A DNA stretch of 64,000 nt, from assembly GCA_016219965.1 (NCBI GenBank), contig JACRJM010000015.1, positions 549,963 through 613,962 of the forward strand, given 5' to 3'. Made by a program: the position numbers and the translations under genes. The notes under the pieces were generated by a model. That model did no database searches. It worked only from the letters and a program-made list of their open reading frames with translations, and had not been told where the DNA came from. This DNA is from Candidatus Schekmanbacteria bacterium (GTDB lineage Bacteria > Schekmanbacteria > GWA2-38-11 > J061). This document shows, one piece after another, positions 37,108-45,792 of the stretch; position 1 is the first letter of the stretch; each line of letters begins with the position of its first letter.

Positions 37108-38252
37108 AGATACTCATTGTTGACGACAATAGTGATGACAGAGAGTTATTGCGTTTAATCATTGAAAGACACGGACATCAGGTCATAGAAGCCTGCAACG
37201 GACAGGAGGGGCTGTCGATTGCTGCTAAACAAAAACCTAATATAATAATCTCTGATGCACTGATGCCTGTGATGGATGGATTTCAGTTCCTTAGAAACAC
37301 AAAAAAAGACAAGACTCTGAACTCCATACCTTTCATATTTTACTCAGCCACTTACAAAGAATATCAGGATGCAGAGCTTGCATTGTCTCTTGGAGCCGAT
37401 GCTTTCATCATTAAACCAAAAGACCCGGCGGAATTATGGAAGGAGATAGAAGATATATTAAAAGAAAATAAGAGTGAGAAACCTGTAACAGCCCAACTCA
37501 TCGAAGAAGATGAAGAGTACCTGAAAAGGTACAGCGAGATAGTTGCAATAAAGCTTGAAGAAAAAATCAGAGAACTTGAAGGCGAGATTGCCGCCCGTAG
37601 GAAGACAGAAGAACTGATTAAGAAGAGCGAAAAAAAATTATTAGATATCACCTCAAGTTTAGGCGAGGGGATTTACGTTTTTGATTTGCAGGGCTTAATT
37701 ACCTTCATGAATCCTATGGCTGAGCGTCTCATTGGCTGGACAATGGATGAATTAAATGAAAAAGGAGCACATAATCTTATCCATTACCGCAAGGCAGACG
37801 GCACTCCGCTGCCATTGGAGGAGTGCCCTATGCATAATATCACCAAAACCGGCAATCACTATATTTCAAAAGATGAAGTTTTTATACGCAAAGACGGCAC
37901 TGTTCTCCCAATATCAGTTATATCAACACCCATTATTGAAGAAGGAAAAATTATTGCTTCAGTTACAGCTTTTCGCGATTTTACGGATCGCAGACGGTTA
38001 GAGGAAGAAAGAGAAAAACTGATACTTGAACTGCAGGACGCGCTTGCCAAAGTCAAGACCCTTAGCGGGATGCTTCCTATCTGCTCTTCCTGCAAAAAGA
38101 TAAGAGATGACAAAGGGTACTGGAACCAGATTGAATCATATATCTCGGAAAATTCCGATGTTCTTTTCAGTCACAGCCTGTGCCCTGATTGCGCGGAAAA
38201 AATGCTTGAAGAGATTAAACAGATGAAATTAAAAAACCATCCGGAAAAATAA
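37104..38252 (+). CDS. receiver-PAS protein with C-terminal four-cysteine motif
   Basis: A 382-residue protein: receiver 1-120 (Asp51 in IIISDALMPVMDG), a linker helix (120-175), PAS-PAC (about 180-305), a coiled coil, and a C-terminal module with C-x2-C at 327/330 and C-x2-C at 360/363 (context CSSCKKIRDDKGYW ... CPDCA), probably a zinc ribbon. This tail recurs on many PAS regulators in anaerobes, but its role is not established to my knowledge. The N-terminal 160 residues are nearly identical to those of the next gene, indicating tandem duplication. Confidence 0.85.
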   Translation: MKILIVDDNSDDRELLRLIIERHGHQVIEACNGQEGLSIAAKQKPNIIISDALMPVMDGFQFLRNTKKDKTLNSIPFIFYSATYKEYQDAELALSLGADAFIIKPKDPAELWKEIEDILKENKSEKPVTAQLIEEDEEYLKRYSEIVAIKLEEKIRELEGEIAARRKTEELIKKSEKKLLDITSSLGEGIYVFDLQGLITFMNPMAERLIGWTMDELNEKGAHNLIHYRKADGTPLPLEECPMHNITKTGNHYISKDEVFIRKDGTVLPISVISTPIIEEGKIIASVTAFRDFTDRRRLEEEREKLILELQDALAKVKTLSGMLPICSSCKKIRDDKGYWNQIESYISENSDVLFSHSLCPDCAEKMLEEIKQMKLKNHPEK

Positions 38253-38257
38253 TAAAA

Positions 38258-40300
38258 ATGATAATACTCATCGTTGATGACAATAGTGATGACAGGGAAA
38301 TCCTGAAGTGCACTCTTGAGAGACATGGACATGAAACCATAGAAGCCTGCAATGGACAGGAAGCTCTTTCAATAGCGGCTCTCAAAAAACCTGACATCAT
38401 AATCTCCGATGCACTGATGCCTGTTATGGATGGATTCCAGTTCCTCAGGACCATAAAGAAAAACAAGATTCTTAACGCCATACCTTTCATATTCTACTCG
38501 GCTACTTACAAAGAATATCAGGATGCAGAGCTTGCATTGTCTCTTGGAGCAGAGGCTTTTATCATAAAACCCAAAGATCCTTCTGAATTGTGGAAGGAGA
38601 TAGAATTCATATTAAAAGAAAACAAGGTAGAGAAAATCGTGACAGCCGAGCTTATAAAGGAAGATGAAGAGTATCTGAAGAGATACAGCGAAGTCGTCGC
38701 GATCAAGCTTGAAGAAAAAGTCAGAGAGCTTGAAGAAAGCCGTAACAATTACCAGAAAATTGCAGAAAGTCTGCGGGAAAAGGAAGCCTTCATCAAAAAC
38801 ATCTTTGAAACAGTTGATGAAGGGTTCATTATAATAAACAAAGATTTCAAGATATTGACTGCCAACAGCTCATTTTGCAATGAATTTAAACTTGCACTTG
38901 CGGATATCGTGGGAAACCACTGTTATAAGATATCTCATCACTTGGATAAGCCCTGTTTCGAATTCGGAGAAGCATGTCCGGTTAAAGAGACCTTTGAAAC
39001 GGGAAAGCCTCATTCATCAGTTTATGCACTTTATGATGAGAGTGAGGTACCAATTTATATAGAAGTAAAGGCTTATCCTGTGACTGACAGTTCCAACAAA
39101 GTCACTTCCGTAATAGAGACTTTGAATAATATTACGGAAAAAAGAAAGCTTGAAGAACAGCTTCGCCAGGCGCAGAAGATGGAGGCAATCGGTCAGCTTG
39201 CCGGCGGGATCGCCCATGACTTCAACAATATTCTTTCCGCAATAATCGGTTATGGCAACCTCTTAGAGATGAAGATGAAATCTGACAACCCGTTAAAGGT
39301 CAATGTCAACCATATACTTGAATCAGCAGAAAGAGCAGCCAGCCTGACACACAGCCTCCTTGCATTCAGCAGAAAACAGATAATTGAAATGAAGCATGTC
39401 AATCTGAATGAAGTGATAAAAAGGGTTGATAAGTTCCTCGCAAGGATTATAGGCGAAGACATAGATCTAAGCATGAAACTGAGCGAAACCAGTTTAAATA
39501 TAATGGCTGACGCCGGCCAGATAGAACAGGTGCTGATGAACATAGCGGCAAACGCAAGGGATGCTATGCCTCAGGGAGGCAAGTTGTCAATTGAAACAGA
39601 ATCAGTTGAATTGGATGAAATATTCATAAAGGCGCACGGTTATGGGGAAAAAGGAAATTATGCTCTTATATCTGTCTCGGATACAGGGATAGGAATGGAT
39701 GAAAAAACCCAGAAAAAGATATTCGAGCCGTTTTTTACGACAAAGGAAACAGGGAAAGGCACGGGACTTGGACTTTCAATCGTGTACGGGATAATAAAAC
39801 AGCATAATGGATATATAAATGTTTACAGTGAACCCGGGCAAGGCACAACATTTAAAATATATCTTCCTGCTATAACAGCAAAGGAAGAAGAGAAGCAGAC
39901 AGCAATCATTCAGCCTGTGATGCCCACCGGCAGTGAGACAATACTTGTCGCAGAAGATAATGAAACAGTAAGAGAACTTATGTCATCTATGCTTGAGACA
40001 TTCGGCTACAAGGTTATGACGGCAGATGACGGACAGGATGCAATAATTAAATTTACCGAAGATAAAGACAAGATTGATCTTGTCATCCTTGATCTGATAA
40101 TGCCAAAAAAAAACGGCAGAGAGGCTTACAATGCGATAAAGAAAATAAAGCCTGCTATGAAATTTATTTTTATGAGCGGATATACGGCAGACAAGATATA
40201 CAAGGATGGTTACCTTGAGGAAGGCTCAAATTACATCCTGAAACCTTTCTCTCCAAGGGACTTTTTAATTAAAGTAAGAGATGTGCTGGATAAAGCATGA
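38258..40300 (+). CDS. receiver-PAS-histidine kinase-receiver hybrid
   Basis: A 680-residue hybrid: REC1 (Asp51), a linker helix shared with the preceding gene, PAS (about 180-300), HisKA with His320 (GGIAHDFNNILSAIIGYGNLL), HATPase_c (DTGIGMDEKTQ, GTGLGLSIVYGII) and REC2 (Asp612 in VILDLIMPKKNG). A receiver at each end suggests that input from the upstream kinase or CheY-like protein is relayed through His320 to Asp612. It starts 5 nt after the preceding stop and ends this five-gene signalling cluster. Confidence 0.9.
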   Translation: MIILIVDDNSDDREILKCTLERHGHETIEACNGQEALSIAALKKPDIIISDALMPVMDGFQFLRTIKKNKILNAIPFIFYSATYKEYQDAELALSLGAEAFIIKPKDPSELWKEIEFILKENKVEKIVTAELIKEDEEYLKRYSEVVAIKLEEKVRELEESRNNYQKIAESLREKEAFIKNIFETVDEGFIIINKDFKILTANSSFCNEFKLALADIVGNHCYKISHHLDKPCFEFGEACPVKETFETGKPHSSVYALYDESEVPIYIEVKAYPVTDSSNKVTSVIETLNNITEKRKLEEQLRQAQKMEAIGQLAGGIAHDFNNILSAIIGYGNLLEMKMKSDNPLKVNVNHILESAERAASLTHSLLAFSRKQIIEMKHVNLNEVIKRVDKFLARIIGEDIDLSMKLSETSLNIMADAGQIEQVLMNIAANARDAMPQGGKLSIETESVELDEIFIKAHGYGEKGNYALISVSDTGIGMDEKTQKKIFEPFFTTKETGKGTGLGLSIVYGIIKQHNGYINVYSEPGQGTTFKIYLPAITAKEEEKQTAIIQPVMPTGSETILVAEDNETVRELMSSMLETFGYKVMTADDGQDAIIKFTEDKDKIDLVILDLIMPKKNGREAYNAIKKIKPAMKFIFMSGYTADKIYKDGYLEEGSNYILKPFSPRDFLIKVRDVLDKA

Positions 40301-40318
40301 TGGGGAAAGCGGTTTTAT

Positions 40319-40753
40319 CTAATAAATAAGCTTACCTAAATTCAGTATATTGTCAGCATATCTCTTATATAAAGCAACTATTACATCAATCTTTCTTTTC
40401 CCCCATGTCAGATAGATGTTCACATCATAAGAATGCACAATCTCATTTCTGAGTGAAACAGTATCAATGAAGAGCTTGATGTCTTTATCTTCAAAAGCAA
40501 TTCCATTTTTATCACAAATATCCTGAAGATCCCTGAATGAACGCTTTGATGAAAAAGGTTTCTCGTTCTTAACCTTTTTTATTACAATCTCATTCACATC
40601 AATGGCACAATCAACCAGCTCCTGAATTATCTTTTCAACGAATTTGAGGTCTTTGTAATTTTTTCTGATCTCATCAATTGTCTTCCCTTCAAACTCCTTG
40701 AGTATTTTAAGATGATCAGCCAGAAAATGTAATTTTTTCTCAATCTGCTTCAT
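40319..40753 (-). CDS. HepT-like HEPN ribonuclease toxin (pair 1)
   Basis: A 144-residue HEPN-domain protein (DUF86/HepT type). The RNase motif R-N-x3-H-x-Y is present as R102-N103 to H107-S-Y109 (LRNEIVHSYD). HepT toxins cut RNA, and the tyrosine of this motif is the residue AMPylated by MntA antitoxins in the described Shewanella system. It follows the nucleotidyltransferase gene by 4 nt, the usual antitoxin-first order. Confidence 0.85.
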   Translation of the reverse strand: MKQIEKKLHFLADHLKILKEFEGKTIDEIRKNYKDLKFVEKIIQELVDCAIDVNEIVIKKVKNEKPFSSKRSFRDLQDICDKNGIAFEDKDIKLFIDTVSLRNEIVHSYDVNIYLTWGKRKIDVIVALYKRYADNILNLGKLIY

Positions 40754-40757
40754 AAGA

Positions 40758-41174
40758 TCATATATTCCTTAACTTTTCTTTAACAGTCTCAGACAACCCT
40801 GTTATAAACCTCATGTTATCTTCATAAGTAAACCGTGCCCAGCTCAGAAAGTTCTGATATGTCTCATCGCTTTCTGAATAAAGAGGGACTCCATATTTTG
40901 CTATCTGGTAAAGGAGAATCGGGTTTTCCGAAGTTACAAGAACAATGTCAGCCTCCCTTCTCTCAATATCTTCAACTTCCATGAAATCATAAATTAAATT
41001 GCTCAGCATTTCCTTCTCAATAAACTCATTTGTATTTTGCGGAAGTATGGCAATATCCATATCGCTTTTCTCATCATATATCCCCTTTGCCAGCCCGCCA
41101 AAGAGTATGACAAGTTTCAGGGAGTATTTCCCCGCCAGTTTGCTTATTATTTCAAGGCTTTTTTCAGTGAGCAT
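40758..41174 (-). CDS. MntA-like nucleotidyltransferase antitoxin (pair 1)
   Basis: A 138-residue minimal nucleotidyltransferase. The strand-loop LVILFGGLAKG is followed by SDMDIAIL, so the G-S-x10-D-x-D signature reads G26-G27 ... D38-x-D40, with Ser replaced by Gly. The rest (NLIYDFMEVEDIERREADIVLVTSENPILLYQIAKYGVPLYSE) is as in MntA. It is predicted to AMPylate and silence the HepT partner directly downstream. Confidence 0.83.
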   Translation of the reverse strand: MLTEKSLEIISKLAGKYSLKLVILFGGLAKGIYDEKSDMDIAILPQNTNEFIEKEMLSNLIYDFMEVEDIERREADIVLVTSENPILLYQIAKYGVPLYSESDETYQNFLSWARFTYEDNMRFITGLSETVKEKLRNI

Positions 41175-41183
41175 ATAATCATC

Positions 41184-41279
41184 TTATAATTCTGAAAGGC
41201 TGTCCTGCAAGGGAAAAATAGAATTGTTTAATGCATAAGAAATTAAATTTGTGAATTCAATTTTTGTTAACGCTGCCAT
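41184..41279 (-). CDS. possible 31-residue small ORF
   Basis: An ATG 2 nt after the RhuM-Fic stop opens a 31-codon frame (starts MAALTKIEFTNLISYAL, ends DSLSEL) that ends 9 nt before the MntA start. It thus fills the gap between two toxin-type genes on the same strand. Only a weak GAG-rich site precedes it. It may be a small antitoxin, a remnant of a larger gene, or chance. Confidence 0.25.
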   Translation of the reverse strand: MAALTKIEFTNLISYALNNSIFPLQDSLSEL

Positions 41280-41281
41280 AA

Positions 41282-42232
41282 CTATTTTCTCAAAAGCATT
41301 GTTACCAATCCTGTCATTTTATCTTTGTCTTTTGGATTACTTTCAGCAATTAGAAGAGTTAATGCTGTAAGGGCTTCCGGCGTAAGTTTCGAGGTGTTGA
41401 GTGCGCATGCTCTTTTCAAATACCATACAAAGGCAAATGCGCCGCTCCGCTTGTTGCCGTCAGCAAAGGGGTGGTTTTTTACCATAAAATAGAGAAGATG
41501 AGCCGCCTTTTCTTCGATACCCGGATACAGCTCTTCTCCGGCGAAAGACTGCATTACATTCCCTACAATTCCTTCAATTGCATCTTTGTTTTTTTCAACA
41601 GCAAACAGATTGCTTGCTTCCCCTTTTTTCAGGAGCTCTGCTTTGAGTTCCGCGATACCTCCCATAAGGTCGCCTGCAACAAAGGAAACCTTTTTCTTTG
41701 TTGTTTTCCCATGAGGGAAAGTGTTCTTGTCATAAGCATCAAGGGAAAACCATGTGCCGGCAAATGCTTTGATGAGTTCCAGAATAGTGTCGGTGTCGGA
41801 TTTCATTCCTGCCGGCAAAAGTGTGCGGACGTTTTCGACAGCCAGTATAAACGAGTCGTAGTTTTTGGCTATCCGCTTTCTGTTGATGGTATAGCCGTCT
41901 AAAATATGAGACCTGAGGGTTTTTGTCGCCCACTTACGAAATTCAATTGCCACTTTTGAATTTGTTCGATAGCCTACAGACAACACAACATCCAGAGAAT
42001 AAAAAGCCACTGGTTTATCGGCATTTGCAATATGCATTTTTTGCATATTGCTTTTTTCATCAATTTCATTGTCTTTAAAGATATTATTAATATGACGTGA
42101 TACCACTGATTGATCAACACCAAAAAGTTTTACAATTTGCGCCTGACTTGCCCATAGAGTTTCTTTCCTCAAATCGCCTTTTAGCTCTATTGCACCTGAT
42201 TTGCTTTGGTAAATAATAACTTCTTTTTTCAT
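41282..42232 (-). CDS. RhuM-like N-domain fused to a Fic/Doc domain
   Basis: A 316-residue protein. Residues 1-125 match the RhuM/virulence-associated family ([33 protein letters not shown], helix-turn-helix-like). Residues about 160-316 are a Fic/Doc fold with motif [12 protein letters not shown] (His254 to Arg262). The Lys in GNKR is the Doc-like variant; in Doc it accompanies phosphorylation rather than AMPylation of the target. No inhibitory S/TxxxE(G/N) helix is obvious. The start overlaps the hsdM stop by 4 nt, so it is coupled to a DNA methylase. RhuM genes are often found inside type I restriction loci. Confidence 0.82.
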   Translation of the reverse strand: MKKEVIIYQSKSGAIELKGDLRKETLWASQAQIVKLFGVDQSVVSRHINNIFKDNEIDEKSNMQKMHIANADKPVAFYSLDVVLSVGYRTNSKVAIEFRKWATKTLRSHILDGYTINRKRIAKNYDSFILAVENVRTLLPAGMKSDTDTILELIKAFAGTWFSLDAYDKNTFPHGKTTKKKVSFVAGDLMGGIAELKAELLKKGEASNLFAVEKNKDAIEGIVGNVMQSFAGEELYPGIEEKAAHLLYFMVKNHPFADGNKRSGAFAFVWYLKRACALNTSKLTPEALTALTLLIAESNPKDKDKMTGLVTMLLRK

Positions 42233-43785
42233 AAGTCTTCCAAATTAAAACCAATGTTTTTCAGTTGTTTTTTTATTTCCTCATTCATCTTTTGTTCTTC
42301 AGCTATTTGCGCTGAAAGTTCAGTCATTAACTTTGCAATTTTATCTTCAAACAGAATGCCGTCATCTTCTTCATCTTTAATGCCAACATAACGTCCGGGC
42401 GTAAGGACAAAATTATGTTTGGTTACTTCTTCAATGTTTGCAGACTTGCAGAATCCTTTGATATTTTCATATTTTCCGCCTTCTGTTCTCCATTCATGAT
42501 AGGTACCTGCGATTTTGGCAATGTCGTCTTCGCTGAAAGCACGATGTGTGCGGTCTTCCATATAACCTATCTCACTTGTATCAATAAATAGAATCTCACC
42601 AGCACGTTTCCTGTCCCCATTCCCGCTTCTTTTCCTTGAAATAAACCAGATGCAGGCAGGAATCCCGGTGTTATAGAAAAGCTGTTTTGGAAGTGCGACA
42701 ATACAATCAACGAGATCATTTTCAATAAGAGTTTTTCTGATTTCCCCTTCGTTGCTGGTTTGAGATGAAAGTGAACCATTGGCAAGAACACAAGCCATCA
42801 AACCCTTTGGCGAAAGATGATAAATCATCTGCTGAAGCCAGGCAAAATTGGCATTGTTTGCAGGAGGGGTGCCATATTTCCAGCGGGGGTCATTCTGCAA
42901 TAAGTTTCCTGACCAGTCACTGTCATTAAATGGCGGATTTGCGATGATAAAGTCGGCTTTCAGATCTTTGTGCTGGTCGTTAAGAAAAGAGCCTTCAGTA
43001 TTCCATTTTACCTGTGAGCCATCAATGCCGCGGATTGCAAGATTCATCCGGCACAGGCGATAGGTTGTCTGATTGCTTTCCTGTCCGTAGATCGAGATGT
43101 CGTCAATCTTCCCCTTGTGGCTTTCAACAAATTTTTCACTCATGATGAACATTCCACCGCTTCCGCAGGCAGGGTCAAAGACTCTTCCTTTGAATGGCTC
43201 AATCATTTCAACCATGAGGCGGACTATTGATTTTGGAGTATAGAATTGCCCTCCCTTTTTTCCTTCTGCATTGGCGAATTCGCCAAGAAAATATTCATAC
43301 ACTCTGCCGAGCAGATCTTTAGCTTTTGCCGCCTGATCACCGAGGGCAATATTGCCTATAAGGTCAATCAATCCGCCAAGTGCTGCTTTATCCAGATTAA
43401 GGCGTGCATATACCTTTGGTAAAATACCCTTGAGTGTCTGATTTTCTTTTTCAATCGCTTCCATAGCATCATCAACATCTTTGCCGACTGATGGGAGCTT
43501 TGCTCGTGAATGAAGATAAGACCAGCGTGAAATCTGCGGCACAAAGAAAACATTCTCAGCCCTGTATTCGTCAGGATCTTCCGGGTCAGCTCCGGCATAT
43601 TCTTCTTTACCTTCGGAAAGCTTTGTGTGCAGTTCCTCAAAGGAATCAGAAATGTATTTCAGGAAAATAAGACCAAGAACAATATGCTTATATTCAGCGG
43701 CATCCATATTTTTACGCAGCTTATCCGCTGCCTTAAAGAGAGTTTTCTCAAAGCCCTCTGCTTTGCCATTGTTATTTTTTGCCAT
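42229..43785 (-). CDS. hsdM: type I restriction-modification N6-adenine methylase subunit
   Basis: A 518-residue HsdM with an N-terminal HsdM_N helical domain ([24 protein letters not shown]), SAM motif [11 protein letters not shown] (203-213), FYTPKSIV and catalytic NPPF (283-286). It methylates adenine but needs a specificity subunit (HsdS) to bind DNA. Neither hsdS nor hsdR is present on either side: the next gene downstream is RhuM-Fic and upstream is proS. Either the S and R subunits are elsewhere or lost, or this is an orphan methylase. Confidence 0.92.
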   Translation of the reverse strand: MAKNNNGKAEGFEKTLFKAADKLRKNMDAAEYKHIVLGLIFLKYISDSFEELHTKLSEGKEEYAGADPEDPDEYRAENVFFVPQISRWSYLHSRAKLPSVGKDVDDAMEAIEKENQTLKGILPKVYARLNLDKAALGGLIDLIGNIALGDQAAKAKDLLGRVYEYFLGEFANAEGKKGGQFYTPKSIVRLMVEMIEPFKGRVFDPACGSGGMFIMSEKFVESHKGKIDDISIYGQESNQTTYRLCRMNLAIRGIDGSQVKWNTEGSFLNDQHKDLKADFIIANPPFNDSDWSGNLLQNDPRWKYGTPPANNANFAWLQQMIYHLSPKGLMACVLANGSLSSQTSNEGEIRKTLIENDLVDCIVALPKQLFYNTGIPACIWFISRKRSGNGDRKRAGEILFIDTSEIGYMEDRTHRAFSEDDIAKIAGTYHEWRTEGGKYENIKGFCKSANIEEVTKHNFVLTPGRYVGIKDEEDDGILFEDKIAKLMTELSAQIAEEQKMNEEIKKQLKNIGFNLEDL

Positions 43786-43893
43786 AAGTTTCCTTGGGTT
43801 AATTGCTCATGTAGGTGTCATTTTTTAGTTGATTAAATATATAACAACAAAAGGATATAACAAAAGAAGAAAATACGTGATCATTATTTCTGG

Positions 43894-43913
43894 ATCCCCG
43901 CTTTCGCGGGGAT
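43894..43913. repeat. REP-like palindrome, copy 1
   Basis: ATCCCCGC (43894-43901) and GCGGGGAT (43906-43913) form a perfect 8-bp GC-rich stem with a TTTC loop, embedded in TGGATCCCCGC...GGGGATGACA. It is a reverse-oriented relative of the palindrome at 54944-54963. It lies in the 257-nt gap between hsdM and proS, which otherwise holds only AT-rich sequence. Confidence 0.7.
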
Positions 43914-44042
43914 GACAATGAAGAAGCATGGATGACCTAATGAGAAGCGAAGATAACCAAAAAAGAAAGAAGTATGGCAGAAAAAAAATATGGCAAAATA
44001 AAACGAGTGAATCGCAAAAAAAATAAGGATAGAGATTATTAC

Positions 44043-45764
44043 TCAGGCAAATAGCTTTTTCAGATACTCCTCGGCAGAGCTTTTATCAACGAGGTCGGTC
44101 TTTCCGGTGCGGCGGTCGCGGATTTCGACCATGCCGTTTTTTAAGTTCTTCTCGCCGATTGTCACCCTGTACGGAACACCTATAAGGTCTGCATCCTTGA
44201 ATTTGACACCCGGTCTTTCATCCCTGTCATCAAGCAATACTTCAATATTATCATCACGCAGATTACCATATAATTTCAATGCAATATCAATAGACTCTTC
44301 ATGTTTTGCATTGACAGGAAGGATTATCACTTTAAATGGCGAAATTGGAAGAGGCCAGATGATTCCATTTTCGTCAAAGTTCTGCTCAATGGCAGCGGCG
44401 ATGATCCTGCTTACACCTATGCCATAGCAGCCCATTATCATAAGTTTCTCCGCGCCGTTCTGATCAAGATAGGTCACATTCATAGCCTTTGAATATTTTG
44501 TGCCAAGCTTGAATATATGCCCAACTTCTATCCCCTTCATAAAAGAAAGTGTCCCTCCTTCACAGCGCGGACATCCGTCCCCTTCTACAACAGTTCTGAT
44601 ATCGTAATACTGCTTTATCTCGAAGTCCCTTCCGATGTTGACATTTATAATATGCTTGTCATCTGCATTTGCGCCTGTCACAAAGTTTTCCATCGCTTCC
44701 ACGGAGCTGTCTGCCAATATTCTAATCCCCTTAAGCCCCACTGGACCGGCAAAACCGGTTGCCGCCCCTGTCACGCGCTTTACTGTTTCATCATCTGCAA
44801 GCTCCACAATATCAGAGCCAAGCGCTAACCTTAACTTCGCTTCGTTTATCTCGTAATCTCCTCTTACTATGGCAACAACAGCCTTTCCGTCAGCATTGTA
44901 TATGATGGTCTTTAAAAGGTCTGAAGGTTTAACATTAAGAAACTCCGATACTTCTGCTATCGTTCTCTTGCCTGGCGTGTCAACGGTCTCCAGCTTTTTT
45001 GCTTCTCTGCTTCCCTGATTTTTCTCCCCTCCCCTTACCTCTGCCTTTTCAAGATTTGCCGCATATTTACAAGAACCGCATGTGGCTATCGTCTCTTCGC
45101 CGGTGTCTGCAAGTACCATGAACTCATGTGAGAATTTCCCGCCGATTGTCCCTGTATCAGCCTCGACAGCCCTGTATTTCAAACCGCAGCGGTCAAATAT
45201 CCTGCAATAGGCTTCGTGCATCTTCCGGTAGCTTTCCTCGGCACCCGGCTCATCCGTGTCAAAGCTGTAGGCGTCTTTCATTATGAATTCGCGTGCGCGC
45301 ATAACGCCGAAACGCGGCCTTATCTCGTCCCTGAACTTGGTCTGTATCTGGTAAAGGTTTATTGGAAGCTGGCGGTAGGATTTCACTTCTTTTCTCACTA
45401 TGTCCGTCACGACCTCTTCGTGCGTGGGGCCGTAGCAGAAATCCCTCTCATGCCTGTCCTTTATCCGGAGAAGTTCCTTCCCGTAAAATTCCCAGCGTCC
45501 GCTCTCCTGCCAGAGTTCGCAGGGCTGAATTGAAGGCATCAGTATCTCTATTGCCCCTGCCCTGTTCATTTCTTCGCGGATGATGTTCTCTATTTTCTGT
45601 AATACTTTCATCCCGAGAGGAAGAAAATTATATATGCCGGCAGAAAGCTTCCTTATCATCCCTGCTCTCAGCATCAACTGGTGGCTTATGACTTCAGCTT
45701 CAGAGGGTATTTCCCTAAGCGTTGGTATCAGATAATTGCTCCATTTCATTTGTAATTTCTCCAT
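44043..45764 (-). CDS. proS: prolyl-tRNA synthetase
   Basis: A 573-residue bacterial-type class II ProRS. Motif 1 (NIIREEMNRAGAIEILMPSIQP), motif 2 (RDEIRPRFGVMRAREFIMKDAYSFD), an inserted YbaK-like editing domain (about 225-385) and motif 3 (GCYGIGVSRIIAAAIEQ) are in place. It is the last gene of the gltX-proS operon, 28 nt after ispG. Confidence 0.97.
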   Translation of the reverse strand: MEKLQMKWSNYLIPTLREIPSEAEVISHQLMLRAGMIRKLSAGIYNFLPLGMKVLQKIENIIREEMNRAGAIEILMPSIQPCELWQESGRWEFYGKELLRIKDRHERDFCYGPTHEEVVTDIVRKEVKSYRQLPINLYQIQTKFRDEIRPRFGVMRAREFIMKDAYSFDTDEPGAEESYRKMHEAYCRIFDRCGLKYRAVEADTGTIGGKFSHEFMVLADTGEETIATCGSCKYAANLEKAEVRGGEKNQGSREAKKLETVDTPGKRTIAEVSEFLNVKPSDLLKTIIYNADGKAVVAIVRGDYEINEAKLRLALGSDIVELADDETVKRVTGAATGFAGPVGLKGIRILADSSVEAMENFVTGANADDKHIINVNIGRDFEIKQYYDIRTVVEGDGCPRCEGGTLSFMKGIEVGHIFKLGTKYSKAMNVTYLDQNGAEKLMIMGCYGIGVSRIIAAAIEQNFDENGIIWPLPISPFKVIILPVNAKHEESIDIALKLYGNLRDDNIEVLLDDRDERPGVKFKDADLIGVPYRVTIGEKNLKNGMVEIRDRRTGKTDLVDKSSAEEYLKKLFA

Positions 45765-45792
45765 TTCATCTTACGTTTCTCAGGATGTTCTA

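Noticed and set aside
43974..44053. 26-codon lysine-rich plus-strand ORF near the end of proS
   Set aside because: Low-complexity AT-rich sequence gives open frames of this size by chance, and it overlaps proS antisense.
44043..45764. Inserted domain in proS taken as a possible fusion
   Set aside because: The insertion is the normal YbaK-like editing domain of bacterial ProRS.
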